Shown here piece after piece: positions 53,902 through 62,771 of a stretch of DNA of 64,000 bases. Made by a program: the position numbers and the translations under genes. The stretch lies in assembly GCA_038326205.1 (NCBI GenBank), contig JBBQJV010000002.1, positions 54,811 through 118,810 on the forward strand, given 5' to 3'. A model generated the notes under the pieces. It did not search any database and was not told where the DNA came from. It saw only the letters and a list, made by a program, of their open reading frames with translations. The DNA comes from UBA7672 sp038326205 (GTDB lineage Bacteria > Pseudomonadota > Alphaproteobacteria > Caulobacterales > Hyphomonadaceae). Each line of letters opens with the position of its first letter. Positions within the stretch are counted from its first letter, which is position 1.

Positions 53902-54747
53902 ATGCCAGCCTTCAACCTGCGACATGCGACAACCTACGGCTTTTCCTCGCCGGTGACACTGCAGCTGCACCAGCTCTACCTGCGGCCGCGAGGCGACCAC
54001 AAACTCAAGATAAACGCCTCGACACTCACGCTTTCGCCCAATGCGGAGGTGGTGTGGCGCAACGACCTCTATGGCAACTCGGTCGCGATTGCCCACTTCA
54101 CGGGCGAGACGACCCAGCTCGACATCATCAGCGAGCTCGACGTCGAGACTTTTCCGCGCAGCGAAAGCCAGCGCCGGCTGCTTATCGAGTCGGGCAAAGC
54201 GGAATATTCCGCGACCGAGCGGCGTTTGCTGTCACCCTACATTTCCCAGGCATGGGACACCGGTCACGCCGCCGCTGAGTGGATCCGCAAGGGCGCGACC
54301 GGCGTCAAGAAAAGCCAATATGAGCGCCTACTCGAATGCGCCGCCCGCATTCGCTACGAGTTCGACTATCGTATCCGCTATGAGCCGGGGCTGCAGACGC
54401 CGTCGGAGACGCTATCCTTGCATTCGGGTACGTGCCGGGATTTCGCCGAGCTGATGATCGCCGCCGCCCGCAGCCTCGATTGCGCCGCGCGCTTTGTCAC
54501 CGGCTATGTCTTCACCCCCAACGCTGCGCCCGGATCGTCCGCGCCGCATGCGTGGGCGGAGATCTACCTGCCGGCGCTGGGCTGGATCGAGCTCGACGCC
54601 ACCAACGGGCTGGTCGACGATGGCGACCTGATCCCAGTTGCGTCCGCCGTCAACGGAGCCAACCTCACGCCGATCTCCGGTGCGTTCACCGGCCCCAGCA
54701 TGACGGCGTCGCTGTCGGTGGGCGTGGATGTAATAAAATACGCCTGA
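53902..54747 (+). CDS. transglutaminase-like cysteine protease family protein
   Basis: The 281-residue product has the bacterial transglutaminase N-terminal beta domain (FNLRHATTYGFSSPVTLQLHQLYLRPRG, start only). The catalytic triad is Cys in SGTCRDFAELM, His in PHAWAEIYLP and Asp in ELDATNG. The family acts as proteases or in peptide modification. There is no signal peptide, so it is cytoplasmic. Start ATG 53902; a racemase-like gene follows 22 bp downstream in the same direction. Confidence 0.92.
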   Translation: MPAFNLRHATTYGFSSPVTLQLHQLYLRPRGDHKLKINASTLTLSPNAEVVWRNDLYGNSVAIAHFTGETTQLDIISELDVETFPRSESQRRLLIESGKAEYSATERRLLSPYISQAWDTGHAAAEWIRKGATGVKKSQYERLLECAARIRYEFDYRIRYEPGLQTPSETLSLHSGTCRDFAELMIAAARSLDCAARFVTGYVFTPNAAPGSSAPHAWAEIYLPALGWIELDATNGLVDDGDLIPVASAVNGANLTPISGAFTGPSMTASLSVGVDVIKYA

Positions 54748-54769
54748 GACACCAGCCGGAGGGACACAC

Positions 54770-55459
54770 TTGCGCACAATCGGCCTGATCGGCGGCATGA
54801 GCTGGCAGAGCTCCCGCCTCTATTATGACCGGATCAACCAGATGGTCGCCGAGCGGCTTGGCGGAGCGCATTCGGCCAAGATCATCATCAACTCGATGGA
54901 TTTCGCACCGCTTGCAAAGCTGCAGGCCGAGGGCGACTGGCGCAAGGCAGGCGCCATGCTGGCCGACATGGCCCAATCACTCGAACGTGCAGGCGCCGAC
55001 GTGATCGCCATTGGCGCCAACACGATGCACAAGGTCGCCCAGCAGGTGACCGCTTCGACCCACCTCCCCCTCCTCCACATCGGCGACGCCCTGATCAAGG
55101 AGCTGCGCCGCGACGCTCGCTCGCGGCCCCTTTTGCTGGGCACGCGTTACACGATGGAGGACTCATTCCTCATCGACTACCTCGGCAACAAGGGTATCGG
55201 CGCCGTGACGCCGGTGAAGGCCGACCGCGATGCGTTGCATGCGATCATCTATGATCAACTGATCAAGGGCATCGTCACAGATGAAGCGAGAGCAACTGTG
55301 CAGGGCATGATCGACCGGTCGGGCGAGCAGGAAGCCGACAGCGTGATCTTCGCCTGCACCGAGATCGGCATGCTGTTCGCGCCGACAGAAGTTGGCCTGC
55401 CCGGTTATGACACTCTGGAACTGCACGCGGCGGCGTTGGTCGATTTCTCGCTGGCGTAG
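54770..55459 (+). CDS. aspartate/glutamate racemase family protein, first catalytic Cys replaced
   Basis: The 229-residue product opens MRTIGLIGGMSWQSSRLYYD and has the family's two active-site blocks. The second, FACTEIGML, keeps Cys196. The first, normally GCNT, reads GANT with Ala83 (codon GCC). Some relatives have Thr here and act on one or both amino-acid isomers. The reaction may be one-sided or lost. It starts with TTG at 54770, 7 nt after GGAGG. Confidence 0.9.
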   Translation: MRTIGLIGGMSWQSSRLYYDRINQMVAERLGGAHSAKIIINSMDFAPLAKLQAEGDWRKAGAMLADMAQSLERAGADVIAIGANTMHKVAQQVTASTHLPLLHIGDALIKELRRDARSRPLLLGTRYTMEDSFLIDYLGNKGIGAVTPVKADRDALHAIIYDQLIKGIVTDEARATVQGMIDRSGEQEADSVIFACTEIGMLFAPTEVGLPGYDTLELHAAALVDFSLA

Positions 55460-55462
55460 GTC

Positions 55463-56476
55463 TTACTCGTCGTTCGCCTGATCAAGCGGGAGGCCGAGCG
55501 CCTCGCGCACGCGGGCGCCCTGGAGGATTCCGTCCATGGCATAGTTTCCTTCGTGGCAGGCATATTCGAAGATGCGGGTGTGATCGTTCCAAAAGGCGAT
55601 CTCGCCGCTCCATGGCTGCGAATAGAACACCGGATCGTCGACCGTGAAGGCGTAGAGCAACTGGTCTTCCGCTACACGGGTGAAACGCTCGGTGACCTTT
55701 GCTGTGGGCGAGAGATAGGCCGGGTGGTCCTGCCACGAGTGGTAAGGGCTGAAATTCGTCGTCTCGATCACCAGCGCATCGCCATCCCAGTGGGCGATGG
55801 GGTCACCGAACAGTTGCGCGAGAGCAGCGGGCTCATGCGAGGATTTCAGCGGGATGATCCGCGCGTGAGAGATCATCTCGGTGTGGATCATCACATCGCC
55901 GGGCGTCTGCACGATCTGATAGTGATTGTTGTAAAGCCCGTTGATCATTGGCGGACCGGTGCGACCGCCGGTTGCAAGGCAGCGATCGGCCAGTGGCCGG
56001 GCTTCGGGATCAGAATAGCCGAGCCTTGCTTCGCCATCGTGCGCCAGCTTCCGGCCAGCTTCGCTGTAGGGGATTTTGCCGCTGGGGGGATCGGTGATCC
56101 ACGCCGTTCGTATCTGGCCGCGCACCACGCCAAACTTCGAGCCCGGGTCGATCCAGAAGGCGTTGTAGCCGCGGCCGGCCAGTAGGTCTTTGCCCGTCAG
56201 CAGGCCTGTGGCCGGCGTGTTGGCGCTGTCTTCGGTGGCGATGCGGACATTCTGCGGATGGGCGTTCGTCGCTTTCTCAACCTCGTCCGGCTTCAGCACG
56301 GTGGAGGCGTAGCGGTCGGCACGTTCCAGCGTGGTGATCGACGCGTTGGTCCATGTGCCCTGCAGATCGGGATGGCCGTCGGGTGTTCGCGGCGGCTGGT
56401 AGGAGACCTGCGCAAGCGCCATCGGGCTACCGAGCCCCATGACCATGAGGGCAAACGCAAGACGAACTGCGTTCAT
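55463..56476 (-). CDS. conserved exported protein of unknown function
   Basis: The 337-residue product has a signal peptide (MNAVRLAFALMVMGLGSPMALA, shown only by ends: MNAVRL...MALA). The mature chain begins PPRTPDGHPDLQGTW, a pattern common to a group of secreted proteobacterial proteins of unknown role. It has no recognised catalytic motif; many Trp and His residues suggest a carbohydrate-like surface. GGGGAG lies before the ATG. It converges on the racemase gene (stop codons 3 bp apart). Confidence 0.8.
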   Translation of the reverse strand: MNAVRLAFALMVMGLGSPMALAQVSYQPPRTPDGHPDLQGTWTNASITTLERADRYASTVLKPDEVEKATNAHPQNVRIATEDSANTPATGLLTGKDLLAGRGYNAFWIDPGSKFGVVRGQIRTAWITDPPSGKIPYSEAGRKLAHDGEARLGYSDPEARPLADRCLATGGRTGPPMINGLYNNHYQIVQTPGDVMIHTEMISHARIIPLKSSHEPAALAQLFGDPIAHWDGDALVIETTNFSPYHSWQDHPAYLSPTAKVTERFTRVAEDQLLYAFTVDDPVFYSQPWSGEIAFWNDHTRIFEYACHEGNYAMDGILQGARVREALGLPLDQANDE

Positions 56477-56599
56477 GTTGTTCTCCCCGGAGACGAATCC
56501 GGCCCGTCTTGATGCGCGGGTCGTGAGTTCGTGATGGCGGCCAGCTTGCCTGTGGCGGGGTTGGCCTGCAAGCTGGCTGTCGTGGCGCTGGAGCCGACG

Positions 56600-57499
56600 A
56601 TGAGTTTCATGTCTTCGACCTTTATGTCTCGTATGCGGGCCGCTGCGACCCTTGTTATCGCAGGGCTTGTGGGCTTCACGGGCCCCGTTGTGGCGCAGCA
56701 GGGAACGAAGATCCGCGTCGACCTGGAGTTGCTGCTGGCCGTCGATATCTCGCAGTCGATGGATTACGAAGAACACGAAATCCAGCGGCAGGGTTATATT
56801 GACGCCTTCCGGCATAAGGACGTCATCAACGCGATGCTGTCCGGGCCAGAGGGCAAGATCGCCGTCATGTACATGGAGTGGGCGGGTGATTTCGACCCGA
56901 TCCCGACCATCCCGTGGACGATCATCAACAGCATGGATGCCGCTCACAAGTTCGCCGACACGCTGGCGAACGAGCCGATCTATGGCGAGCAGCGGACCTC
57001 GATCTCGCGGGCTTTGCTGACAGCGAAGGACTACATCCTGAACAACGATATCGCCTCGAGCCGGCGCGTGATCGATGTATCAGGCGATGGCGCGAACAAT
57101 GCGGGGCGGCTGGTCGAACCAGCGCGCGACGTAGTGGTGAAGAGCGGCATCATCATCAACGGCCTGCCGATTATGCTCAACAAGCCGAAAGAGTTCTACG
57201 ACATCGATCACCTTGATCGGTACTACAAGGATTGCGTTATTGGCGGGACCGGGGCGTTCATCGCGCCGGTGTTCGATCTCAAGCAGCTGGCCTCGACCAT
57301 CCGCAAGAAGTTGGTGCTGGAGATTGCCAGCCTCGACCTCGATACCGGCGCAGCGCCGGTTCAGTTTGCCGAAGCGACTGAAGCGCCGGGCATTGTAAAG
57401 GCGCAACTCAAACTGCCGACAACCAAGACTGACTGCACGGCCGGCGAGCAGGTGTGGGGCGGCGGACGCGGCTTTGGCGGTTTTCGGGACTGGCCGTAG
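56600..57499 (+). CDS. DUF1194 (VWA-like) exported protein
   Basis: The 299-residue product has an N-terminal signal peptide (residues about 10-33, ending VVAQQ). LLLAVDISQSMDYEEHEIQRQGY starts a von Willebrand A-like domain with a metal site DISQS (DxSxS). Further blocks EWAGDF, RTSISRAL, VIDVSGDGANN and GTGAFIAP match DUF1194. These are secreted or periplasmic proteins without known function. GGAG precedes the ATG at 56600; an in-frame upstream ATG exists at 56531. Confidence 0.9.
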   Translation: MSFMSSTFMSRMRAAATLVIAGLVGFTGPVVAQQGTKIRVDLELLLAVDISQSMDYEEHEIQRQGYIDAFRHKDVINAMLSGPEGKIAVMYMEWAGDFDPIPTIPWTIINSMDAAHKFADTLANEPIYGEQRTSISRALLTAKDYILNNDIASSRRVIDVSGDGANNAGRLVEPARDVVVKSGIIINGLPIMLNKPKEFYDIDHLDRYYKDCVIGGTGAFIAPVFDLKQLASTIRKKLVLEIASLDLDTGAAPVQFAEATEAPGIVKAQLKLPTTKTDCTAGEQVWGGGRGFGGFRDWP

Positions 57500-57522
57500 C
57501 TGAGGCTACGCCGACTTGCTGA

Positions 57523-58227
57523 TCAGGCTTGCGCGCGGCGGTACAGCGCTTTGTCGGCGTACATCGCTTCGTCGGCGCGGGCGAGTGCGCGTTCAGCGGT
57601 GTCATCCGCAGCAAGATGCGCGAGACCGTAAGCCGCCGAGATATAGAGCGGCCCGCCATTGTAGAGGATCTTCTCGCTGCCGATGGCGGCGGCAAGGGTC
57701 TCAGCTTTTGTCACGGCGGCTTCGGCGCCGACATGGGTCAGCACGACAGCGAACTCGTCGCCGCCGATACGGCCCACAATGTCCGTCTCACGCGTCTGAC
57801 GGACGAAGATTTCTCCGATGGCGCGGATCACTTCATCGCCCGCCGGATGGCCGTGGGCGTCGTTGATCGCCTTGAAGTTGTTGAGGTCGAAATAGATCAG
57901 GCTCGCCTCGACCTCGTGACGTTTCACGCTGGCCAGAACCCGCTGCGTCTCGCGCACGAAGGCGCGACGATTGTAGACGGGGGCAAGTGCATCATGGTCG
58001 GCCGAAGCCTCGGCTTCCGCCAGCGACAGCTTGAGCTGTTCAACATCGAGACGGAGATTGTCGACCTCGGAAATCAACACGTTGAAGGCGGTGCGGACCT
58101 GCGGCGTCAGGTGGATCTCGGGGACGCCGAAAATTTCCGCGACACGCTGCGCGGGATCGACAAGCTGCTCAGGCGGAGCAACTTCGATACGACGGGTACG
58201 CGGGCCGAAAATCGAGAACAGCTTCAT
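57523..58227 (-). CDS. GGDEF diguanylate cyclase
   Basis: The 234-residue product has a short N-terminal region with a possible coiled coil (LISEVDNLRLDVEQLKLSL), then a GGDEF domain with RIGGDEFAVV and DLNNFKAINDAHGH. The inhibitory I-site RETD lies five residues before GGDEF, so it is product-inhibited. It makes cyclic-di-GMP. No membrane helix or sensor domain is present. Start 58227 (MKLFSIFGP) is chosen because the upstream frame lacks family sequence. A CtrA-like site lies 42 bp upstream, in the divergent region shared with purE. Confidence 0.93.
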   Translation of the reverse strand: MKLFSIFGPRTRRIEVAPPEQLVDPAQRVAEIFGVPEIHLTPQVRTAFNVLISEVDNLRLDVEQLKLSLAEAEASADHDALAPVYNRRAFVRETQRVLASVKRHEVEASLIYFDLNNFKAINDAHGHPAGDEVIRAIGEIFVRQTRETDIVGRIGGDEFAVVLTHVGAEAAVTKAETLAAAIGSEKILYNGGPLYISAAYGLAHLAADDTAERALARADEAMYADKALYRRAQA

Positions 58228-58268
58228 TGGGCGGATGGTATCTCCTTCCGGAACTTCGCCCATCCTTG

Positions 58269-58283
58269 TTAGCGCCGGATTAA
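58269..58283. promoter_or_regulatory. CtrA-like box between the diguanylate cyclase and purE
   Basis: TTAG-N7-TTAA (58269-58283) differs by one base from the CtrA consensus. It lies in the 130-bp divergent region, 42 bp from the cyclase start and 74 bp from purE. A cell-cycle link for cyclic-di-GMP synthesis fits Caulobacter-type biology; motif only. Confidence 0.4.
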
Positions 58284-58356
58284 CCGCTCTTTACCGCGGC
58301 GTTGCGGAAATGTGGCGGAAGCGGGTAGAACCCGGCTTTCCGGGCCGGAGAGCCTC

Positions 58357-58860
58357 ATGAGCGCGTCTTCTAAATCACCCGTGGTGGGCATCATCATGGG
58401 CAGTCGGTCGGACTGGCCGACGATGTCGAAAGCGGCCGAAATCCTCACAGAACTTGGCGTTTCCTTCGAAACGAAGGTTGTTTCAGCCCACCGGACGCCA
58501 GACCGGCTGGTCGCATACGCAAAGTCGGCGCGGGGCCGGGGCCTCAAGGTGGTGATCGCCGGGGCCGGGGGCGCCGCCCATCTGCCGGGCATGGTCGCCT
58601 CGATGACGTCGCTGCCGGTACTGGGCGTTCCGGTGAAATCCAGCGCGCTGAGCGGTCTCGATAGCCTGTTGTCGATCGTGCAGATGCCAAAGGGCGTTCC
58701 GGTCGGGACGCTGGCGATCGGGGAAGCGGGCGCGGCGAATGCCGGAATTCTGGCTGCGTCGATGCTGGCCAACAATGACCCTGCCCTGCTGGTGAAGCTC
58801 GATGCTTATCGACAGGCGCAGACGGATGCGGTCGCCGAGACGGTGGAAGACGGAAAATGA
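58357..58860 (+). CDS. purE: N5-carboxyaminoimidazole ribonucleotide mutase PurE
   Basis: The 167-residue product has GIIMGSRSDWPTM and VVSAHRTPDRL, the substrate-binding and catalytic His blocks. It converts N5-CAIR to CAIR in purine synthesis. GGAGAG precedes the ATG. It overlaps purK by 4 bp (ATGA). Confidence 0.97.
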   Translation: MSASSKSPVVGIIMGSRSDWPTMSKAAEILTELGVSFETKVVSAHRTPDRLVAYAKSARGRGLKVVIAGAGGAAHLPGMVASMTSLPVLGVPVKSSALSGLDSLLSIVQMPKGVPVGTLAIGEAGAANAGILAASMLANNDPALLVKLDAYRQAQTDAVAETVEDGK

Positions 58861-59948
58861 CAGGGCCTAAGCCTCAAGGCGTGATCGCCCGGCCGGGCGA
58901 CGCCATCGGCATTCTAGGCGGCGGACAGCTGGGCCGGATGCTGGCGATCGCGGCTGCAGACATGGGGCTCGATGTTCATGTCTTCACGCCGGAGAGCGAC
59001 AGCCCGGCATCGCGCGTTGCTGCCAGGACGTGGGTTGCGAAGTGGGACGATGAAGCCGCGCTGAAAGACTTCGCGGCGAGCATCAAGGCTGCGACGATCG
59101 AGTTCGAGAATGTGCCGGTTGCGGCGAGCGACCTGATCGAACGCCACGGCAAGCCGATGCGTCCGAACAGCCGAACGCTGGCGCGCGCGCAGGACCGTCT
59201 CGCGGAGAAGCTTTTCTTCCGCGAAATCGGCATCGAGCCGGCGCCCTTCGAGCAGATCGATGGGCCGGATGATATTCAACCCGCTCTGGATCGGCTCGGC
59301 GGCAATGGCGTCTTGAAGTCGCGCTTCTCTGGGTATGACGGCAAAGGCCAGGTGCGGTTGAAGGGCAAGGCGCCGACGAGTGCGTGGGCCGATGTGGGTG
59401 GTGGGCCGTCCGTGCTTGAAGCATGGATTGCGCATGACCGCGAGATTTCCGTGATCGCCGCGCGTTCGGCGAATGGCGCGTTCGTGGCTTTCGATCCGCC
59501 GGAGAACGATCATTCGGGCGGCATCCTGCGGCGATCGGTATTCCCCTCCTCCGCGCCGAAGGCTGTCCTGGATGAAGCGCTGCGGATGGCAAGCACGCTG
59601 GCCGATGCGCTGGACTATGTCGGCGTGCTGGCGCTGGAGTTGTTCATCACCACGGATGGAAAGTTGCTGGCGAATGAGTTTGCGCCCCGGGTGCATAATT
59701 CGGGACACTGGACGCAGGACGCCTGCAGAACGGGTCAGTTCGAACAGCACATTCGCGCGGTGTGCGGATGGCCGCTGGGAGATCCATCGCGATGGAACGA
59801 TGGCGAGATGATCAACCTGCTCGGGGATGATGCAAGCGGCTGGGAGACGGCGCTGGCTGATGGCGACAAGCTGCACCTTTATGGCAAGCGCCATGCTGCG
59901 GATGGACGGAAGATGGGCCATTTGGTGCGAGTGAAGCCACGCGCGTGA
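58857..59948 (+). CDS. purK: 5-(carboxyamino)imidazole ribonucleotide synthase PurK
   Basis: The 363-residue ATP-grasp enzyme has IGILGGGQLGRMLAIAAADMG at the N-terminus, and the LALELFIT and LANEFAPRVHNSGHWTQDA blocks. It adds bicarbonate to AIR using ATP, making N5-CAIR for PurE. Operon with purE. Length is typical. Confidence 0.97.
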   Translation: MTGPKPQGVIARPGDAIGILGGGQLGRMLAIAAADMGLDVHVFTPESDSPASRVAARTWVAKWDDEAALKDFAASIKAATIEFENVPVAASDLIERHGKPMRPNSRTLARAQDRLAEKLFFREIGIEPAPFEQIDGPDDIQPALDRLGGNGVLKSRFSGYDGKGQVRLKGKAPTSAWADVGGGPSVLEAWIAHDREISVIAARSANGAFVAFDPPENDHSGGILRRSVFPSSAPKAVLDEALRMASTLADALDYVGVLALELFITTDGKLLANEFAPRVHNSGHWTQDACRTGQFEQHIRAVCGWPLGDPSRWNDGEMINLLGDDASGWETALADGDKLHLYGKRHAADGRKMGHLVRVKPRA

Positions 59949-60677
59949 AGGCGCGATCCCTGAGGCTGTGGGCCGGGGTTATTTCGAAGATGAAGTGCAC
60001 AGGCCTAGTTAGGCCGGCGCGGAGGTCTTCCTCCCCCCTTCTGGTGCAGAGGAATCGCATATGGGAACCCGATTTCCGTCGCAGATCGGCGCACCTGTTC
60101 GCGGTCAAACTCTCGCTTGTTCGTGTTTCGATTCTGGTTCCGAGCACCCCGGCAGCAAATGCGATAGCCCTGCCCGAACGGGGGAGGAACTGGGCGTACG
60201 GTGCACCTCGCAGGCACAAGTCAGGTGCGGGGCGGTGTCTCGCCTTGTCCTGAAAGTGTGGTGAGTGGGGGTGGTCCCCCACCTGATTGCACTCGATGAG
60301 AAGTGCGAGCGCGTCTGTCGTTGGTTCCTTTTGCTGATGTCGTTCGATGTCGGGAGCTGATCTTCTTGCGCTGCATCCGTGGGCCAATCACGGGTGGGGC
60401 GGTTAAAGATCGTCCGACACATCGAGACAACGTTGGACACGAGACAGACAAACACGCGCAGCATGGCCTCCAGCAAGGGCTGGCGGCTTGATGAGATCGC
60501 AACTCCGTATGCGCGGGTTTCGGTTCGAGTCATGGGCGCATTGTGCGGCCGCTGAGGTGGGGGGCGCAAAGCGATCTGCAGGTTTCGATTCTTGCAGTGG
60601 AGCTGTCCCACAGTTTTTTCCCGCAGGCGCTTGAAAGCGTGCGGGAACTTTTCCGCGTTTCAGCCGAAACCGCGCGA
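59949..60677. other. noncoding gap with repeat modules
   Basis: About 730 bp. A palindrome GGCCTA-GT-TAGGCC (60002-60015) comes first. Then there are two modules shared with the 11 kb region (60173-60188 and 60274-60287) and a 7-bp hairpin GTGGGGG-TGGT-CCCCCAC (60265-60282). Near 60620-60670 two GC hairpins follow the C13 peptidase gene's stop on the minus strand. No gene is supported. Confidence 0.5.
60173..60287. repeat. repeat modules shared with the 10959-11026 region
   Basis: CCCGAACGGGGGAGGA at 60173-60188 equals 10966-10981. GTCCCCCACCTGAT at 60274-60287 is the reverse complement of 11013-11026 (ATCAGGTGGGGGAC). The two loci share the modules with different relative orientation, as in a mosaic interspersed repeat. 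Confidence 0.7.
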
Positions 60678-61883
60678 TCAGGGCGCCATGCAGCTTGTGG
60701 CGAGTTCGGTGATGTCGGTGGGTTGGGCGGGGTAGAGTTGCAAGGCGGTGGTGGAGGCGGCGACGATGGCCTTTGCGGTGTCCTGGCTGGAGCGGCCACG
60801 CCCCACGCCTTCGGTGGTGGCGCGGTTCTGGGCGGCGGACTGTGCGCTTGTGAGGGAGTTGACGTCGGTGAGGCCCTTGAGCGGGCGGCCAGTGCGGACG
60901 CGGTCCAGCGCGAAGGACAGATGGGCCGCGCAGGCGATCGACTGGCCGTAGGATTCGGCCTCGGAGATTACGCCGAGGGCGTGATCGCCGGCGTTCTGCT
61001 GCGGGTTGGAGGGTTGCGGTTCCTGTTCCTTGGCGCGTTGCGAGGCGGGCTTGGCGGCCCATTGCGCGTGAAGGTCATTCTCCCATTTTGTGATGATACC
61101 GCGCGCCATGTTGAAGGCGTCCATGATGTTTTCGCCGCCGCGCAGGGCGTGGTTGAACATGGCGTCGCCGAAATAGGTCCAGTCGCGCTGGGGCTCGCAG
61201 CCGAACGAGGTCTTGTCGGCGGCGGCAGCTGTGAGGATGACGGTGTCGTCATTGCTGAACGGCAGGATGTAGTTGCCCGCGAAGCAGGCCGAGACGAGCA
61301 GCAACTTGGTGCGGATGCCAGCCTGCTGCAGCGAGGTGCGCAGGTTGGTCGCACGGATGCCGCCGGAGAGCCTGCCCTTCTCTTGCGCGACGACATTGCC
61401 ATCAGGCGAGCCGTGCGAGGTGATGAAGACGATGACGAGGTCCTCGTTCGGATCGGCGAGCTGGCCGATACGGCCCAGAGCGGCGTTGAAATTGTTCGGC
61501 GAGAACGTCGGGAAGGTGCGCGGCGCGCCTTGCCCCCGGCCTGCGGACAGGACGATCGTGCGCTCGGCAGCGTCATAGCGGTGGGCGAGCACGTTGGCGG
61601 CTTCGCGCGCCTCGTTCTCGAACACGGGCTCATTCCACAGCGAGACGGACAGCACGTAGGTGTCGACGACGCCTGGACGTTGCGGCGGCAGTTTTGACAG
61701 CGCGTCTGACATGCGAGCGAGATCGTCGCCGGCTTCCTTCGGCGAGAGGGCAATCTCCCATGCGCCGAACTGTCCGCCGAACGGATCCTGATTCTGCTGC
61801 GCGGACGCGGGAAGCATCAGGGCCGGTGTAATCAGGGCGCCAAGACCCATGAGCGCTGATACGAGCGCAACCCCCTTCCGCAT
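60678..61883 (-). CDS. secreted C13 family (legumain-like) cysteine peptidase
   Basis: The 401-residue product has a signal peptide (cleavage after PASA, about residue 28). The caspase-clan catalytic pair is His157 in ITSHGS and Cys200 in VSACFAG, the C13 pattern. The C-terminal third is helical and Gln/Ala-rich. C13 enzymes cleave after Asn or Asp, and some transfer peptides; here it would act in the periplasm. The start at 61883 is chosen for the signal peptide; a GTG at 61958 overlaps the upstream gene's stop by 4 bp (GTGA) and would add 25 residues. Confidence 0.85.
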   Translation of the reverse strand: MRKGVALVSALMGLGALITPALMLPASAQQNQDPFGGQFGAWEIALSPKEAGDDLARMSDALSKLPPQRPGVVDTYVLSVSLWNEPVFENEAREAANVLAHRYDAAERTIVLSAGRGQGAPRTFPTFSPNNFNAALGRIGQLADPNEDLVIVFITSHGSPDGNVVAQEKGRLSGGIRATNLRTSLQQAGIRTKLLLVSACFAGNYILPFSNDDTVILTAAAADKTSFGCEPQRDWTYFGDAMFNHALRGGENIMDAFNMARGIITKWENDLHAQWAAKPASQRAKEQEPQPSNPQQNAGDHALGVISEAESYGQSIACAAHLSFALDRVRTGRPLKGLTDVNSLTSAQSAAQNRATTEGVGRGRSSQDTAKAIVAASTTALQLYPAQPTDITELATSCMAP

Positions 61884-61954
61884 GACATCAAGCCCCGTAA
61901 GCAATTGTCCGGGTGTATGTTCTCGCGTGATCGCCGCAAGTGCAAGCAGGCGGT

Positions 61955-62455
61955 TCACCTGCCTCCGGGAATGACCTTCAGAGCCGGCCGTTTGGGAGCG
62001 GGAGCGTCTGTGGGCGTGGGCTCGGTGTCATCGTTGATGTCGCGGCCACGCGGCTTCCAGCCCGGTTTGGTCTTCTGCCTGAAAGAAGATCCGCGCTTGA
62101 ACCCGTAGGACTTCTTTGGGTCGGGCGCCTTCTTGAAGCCCGGACCTGGTGTCGCTGCGGGGTCATCGCCCTCGGCGGCAGGAGGCGCGAGAGCGGAGGT
62201 TTTTGCCTTGCGCGATTTCTTCTCGATCACACGGGTGACTTGCGCCTGACGGGCGGAGAGCGCTTCTTCGAGGCGGCCCTTGCCGGGATCGCGGAAGGCG
62301 GAGCCGTAGGCTTCGAGACGCTCCGTGACGCCTTCGACAAAGTCCTTTTCCCATGTGGTGAGACCGGGGCCATCTTCAGCGCTCGCAGCTTCGGCGGCAC
62401 GGCGCAGCTTGCGCAGGGCCTTCTGGGTTTTGCGCTTGTCGACTTCGCGCTTCAT
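61955..62455 (-). CDS. basic protein of unknown function
   Basis: The 166-residue product is very rich in Lys, Arg and Pro. The N-terminal half is helical (RKTQKALRKLRRAAEAAS) and the C-terminal half disordered (Pro/Gly/Lys, ending ALKVIPGGR). Such proteins may bind nucleic acid; no family motif is recognised. It lies just upstream of the C13 peptidase gene on the same strand, possibly coupled to it. Confidence 0.75.
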   Translation of the reverse strand: MKREVDKRKTQKALRKLRRAAEAASAEDGPGLTTWEKDFVEGVTERLEAYGSAFRDPGKGRLEEALSARQAQVTRVIEKKSRKAKTSALAPPAAEGDDPAATPGPGFKKAPDPKKSYGFKRGSSFRQKTKPGWKPRGRDINDDTEPTPTDAPAPKRPALKVIPGGR

Positions 62456-62771
62456 GGGGAGAAGTTAGCGCGATTGGGCGGGCGGGAACAGCGGTGAGCC
62501 CCGCGCTTTTGGTCCCGCCTTCGCGCTGCTTCGGCGTGACAAGTCGACGGACGCCGCCCACGGCGGCTGCTCGCCATGAGCGCTACGAGAAGCCGGTGCG
62601 TTCCTTCACACTGTCATTCCGTGCACAAGCGCGCCCGAAACGCCCAGGCGGCGAAGATCAAACACGCCTCAACCCATCGCGCCGTTGACCCACCTATCCG
62701 TCATCCTACGCGAAGAACTCCATGGTGAGCACGCCTGAAGGGCCGTCCGTCGAACCATGGAGGCGTGCGCC
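62456..62771. other. noncoding gap between the basic protein and gapR genes
   Basis: About 316 bp. It contains the repeat at 62718-62762 and GC-rich sequence (GGACGCCGCCCACGGCGG) with short hairpins. No gene is supported; gapR transcription probably ends here. Confidence 0.5.
62718..62762. repeat. palindromic repeat after gapR
   Basis: CTCCATGGT (62718-62726) and ACCATGGAG (62754-62762) are perfect inverted 9-mers. The inner GCACGCCT overlaps a second inverted match to AGGCGTGC at 62761-62768. It resembles the CATGGTGAGG-type interspersed repeats of alphaproteobacteria, 10 bp after the gapR stop (minus strand), and may act as a terminator. Confidence 0.6.

Noticed and set aside
60505..60545. 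GGTTCGAGTC resembling a tRNA T-loop
   Set aside because: The flanks do not pair to form T or acceptor stems, and no anticodon arm is found upstream.
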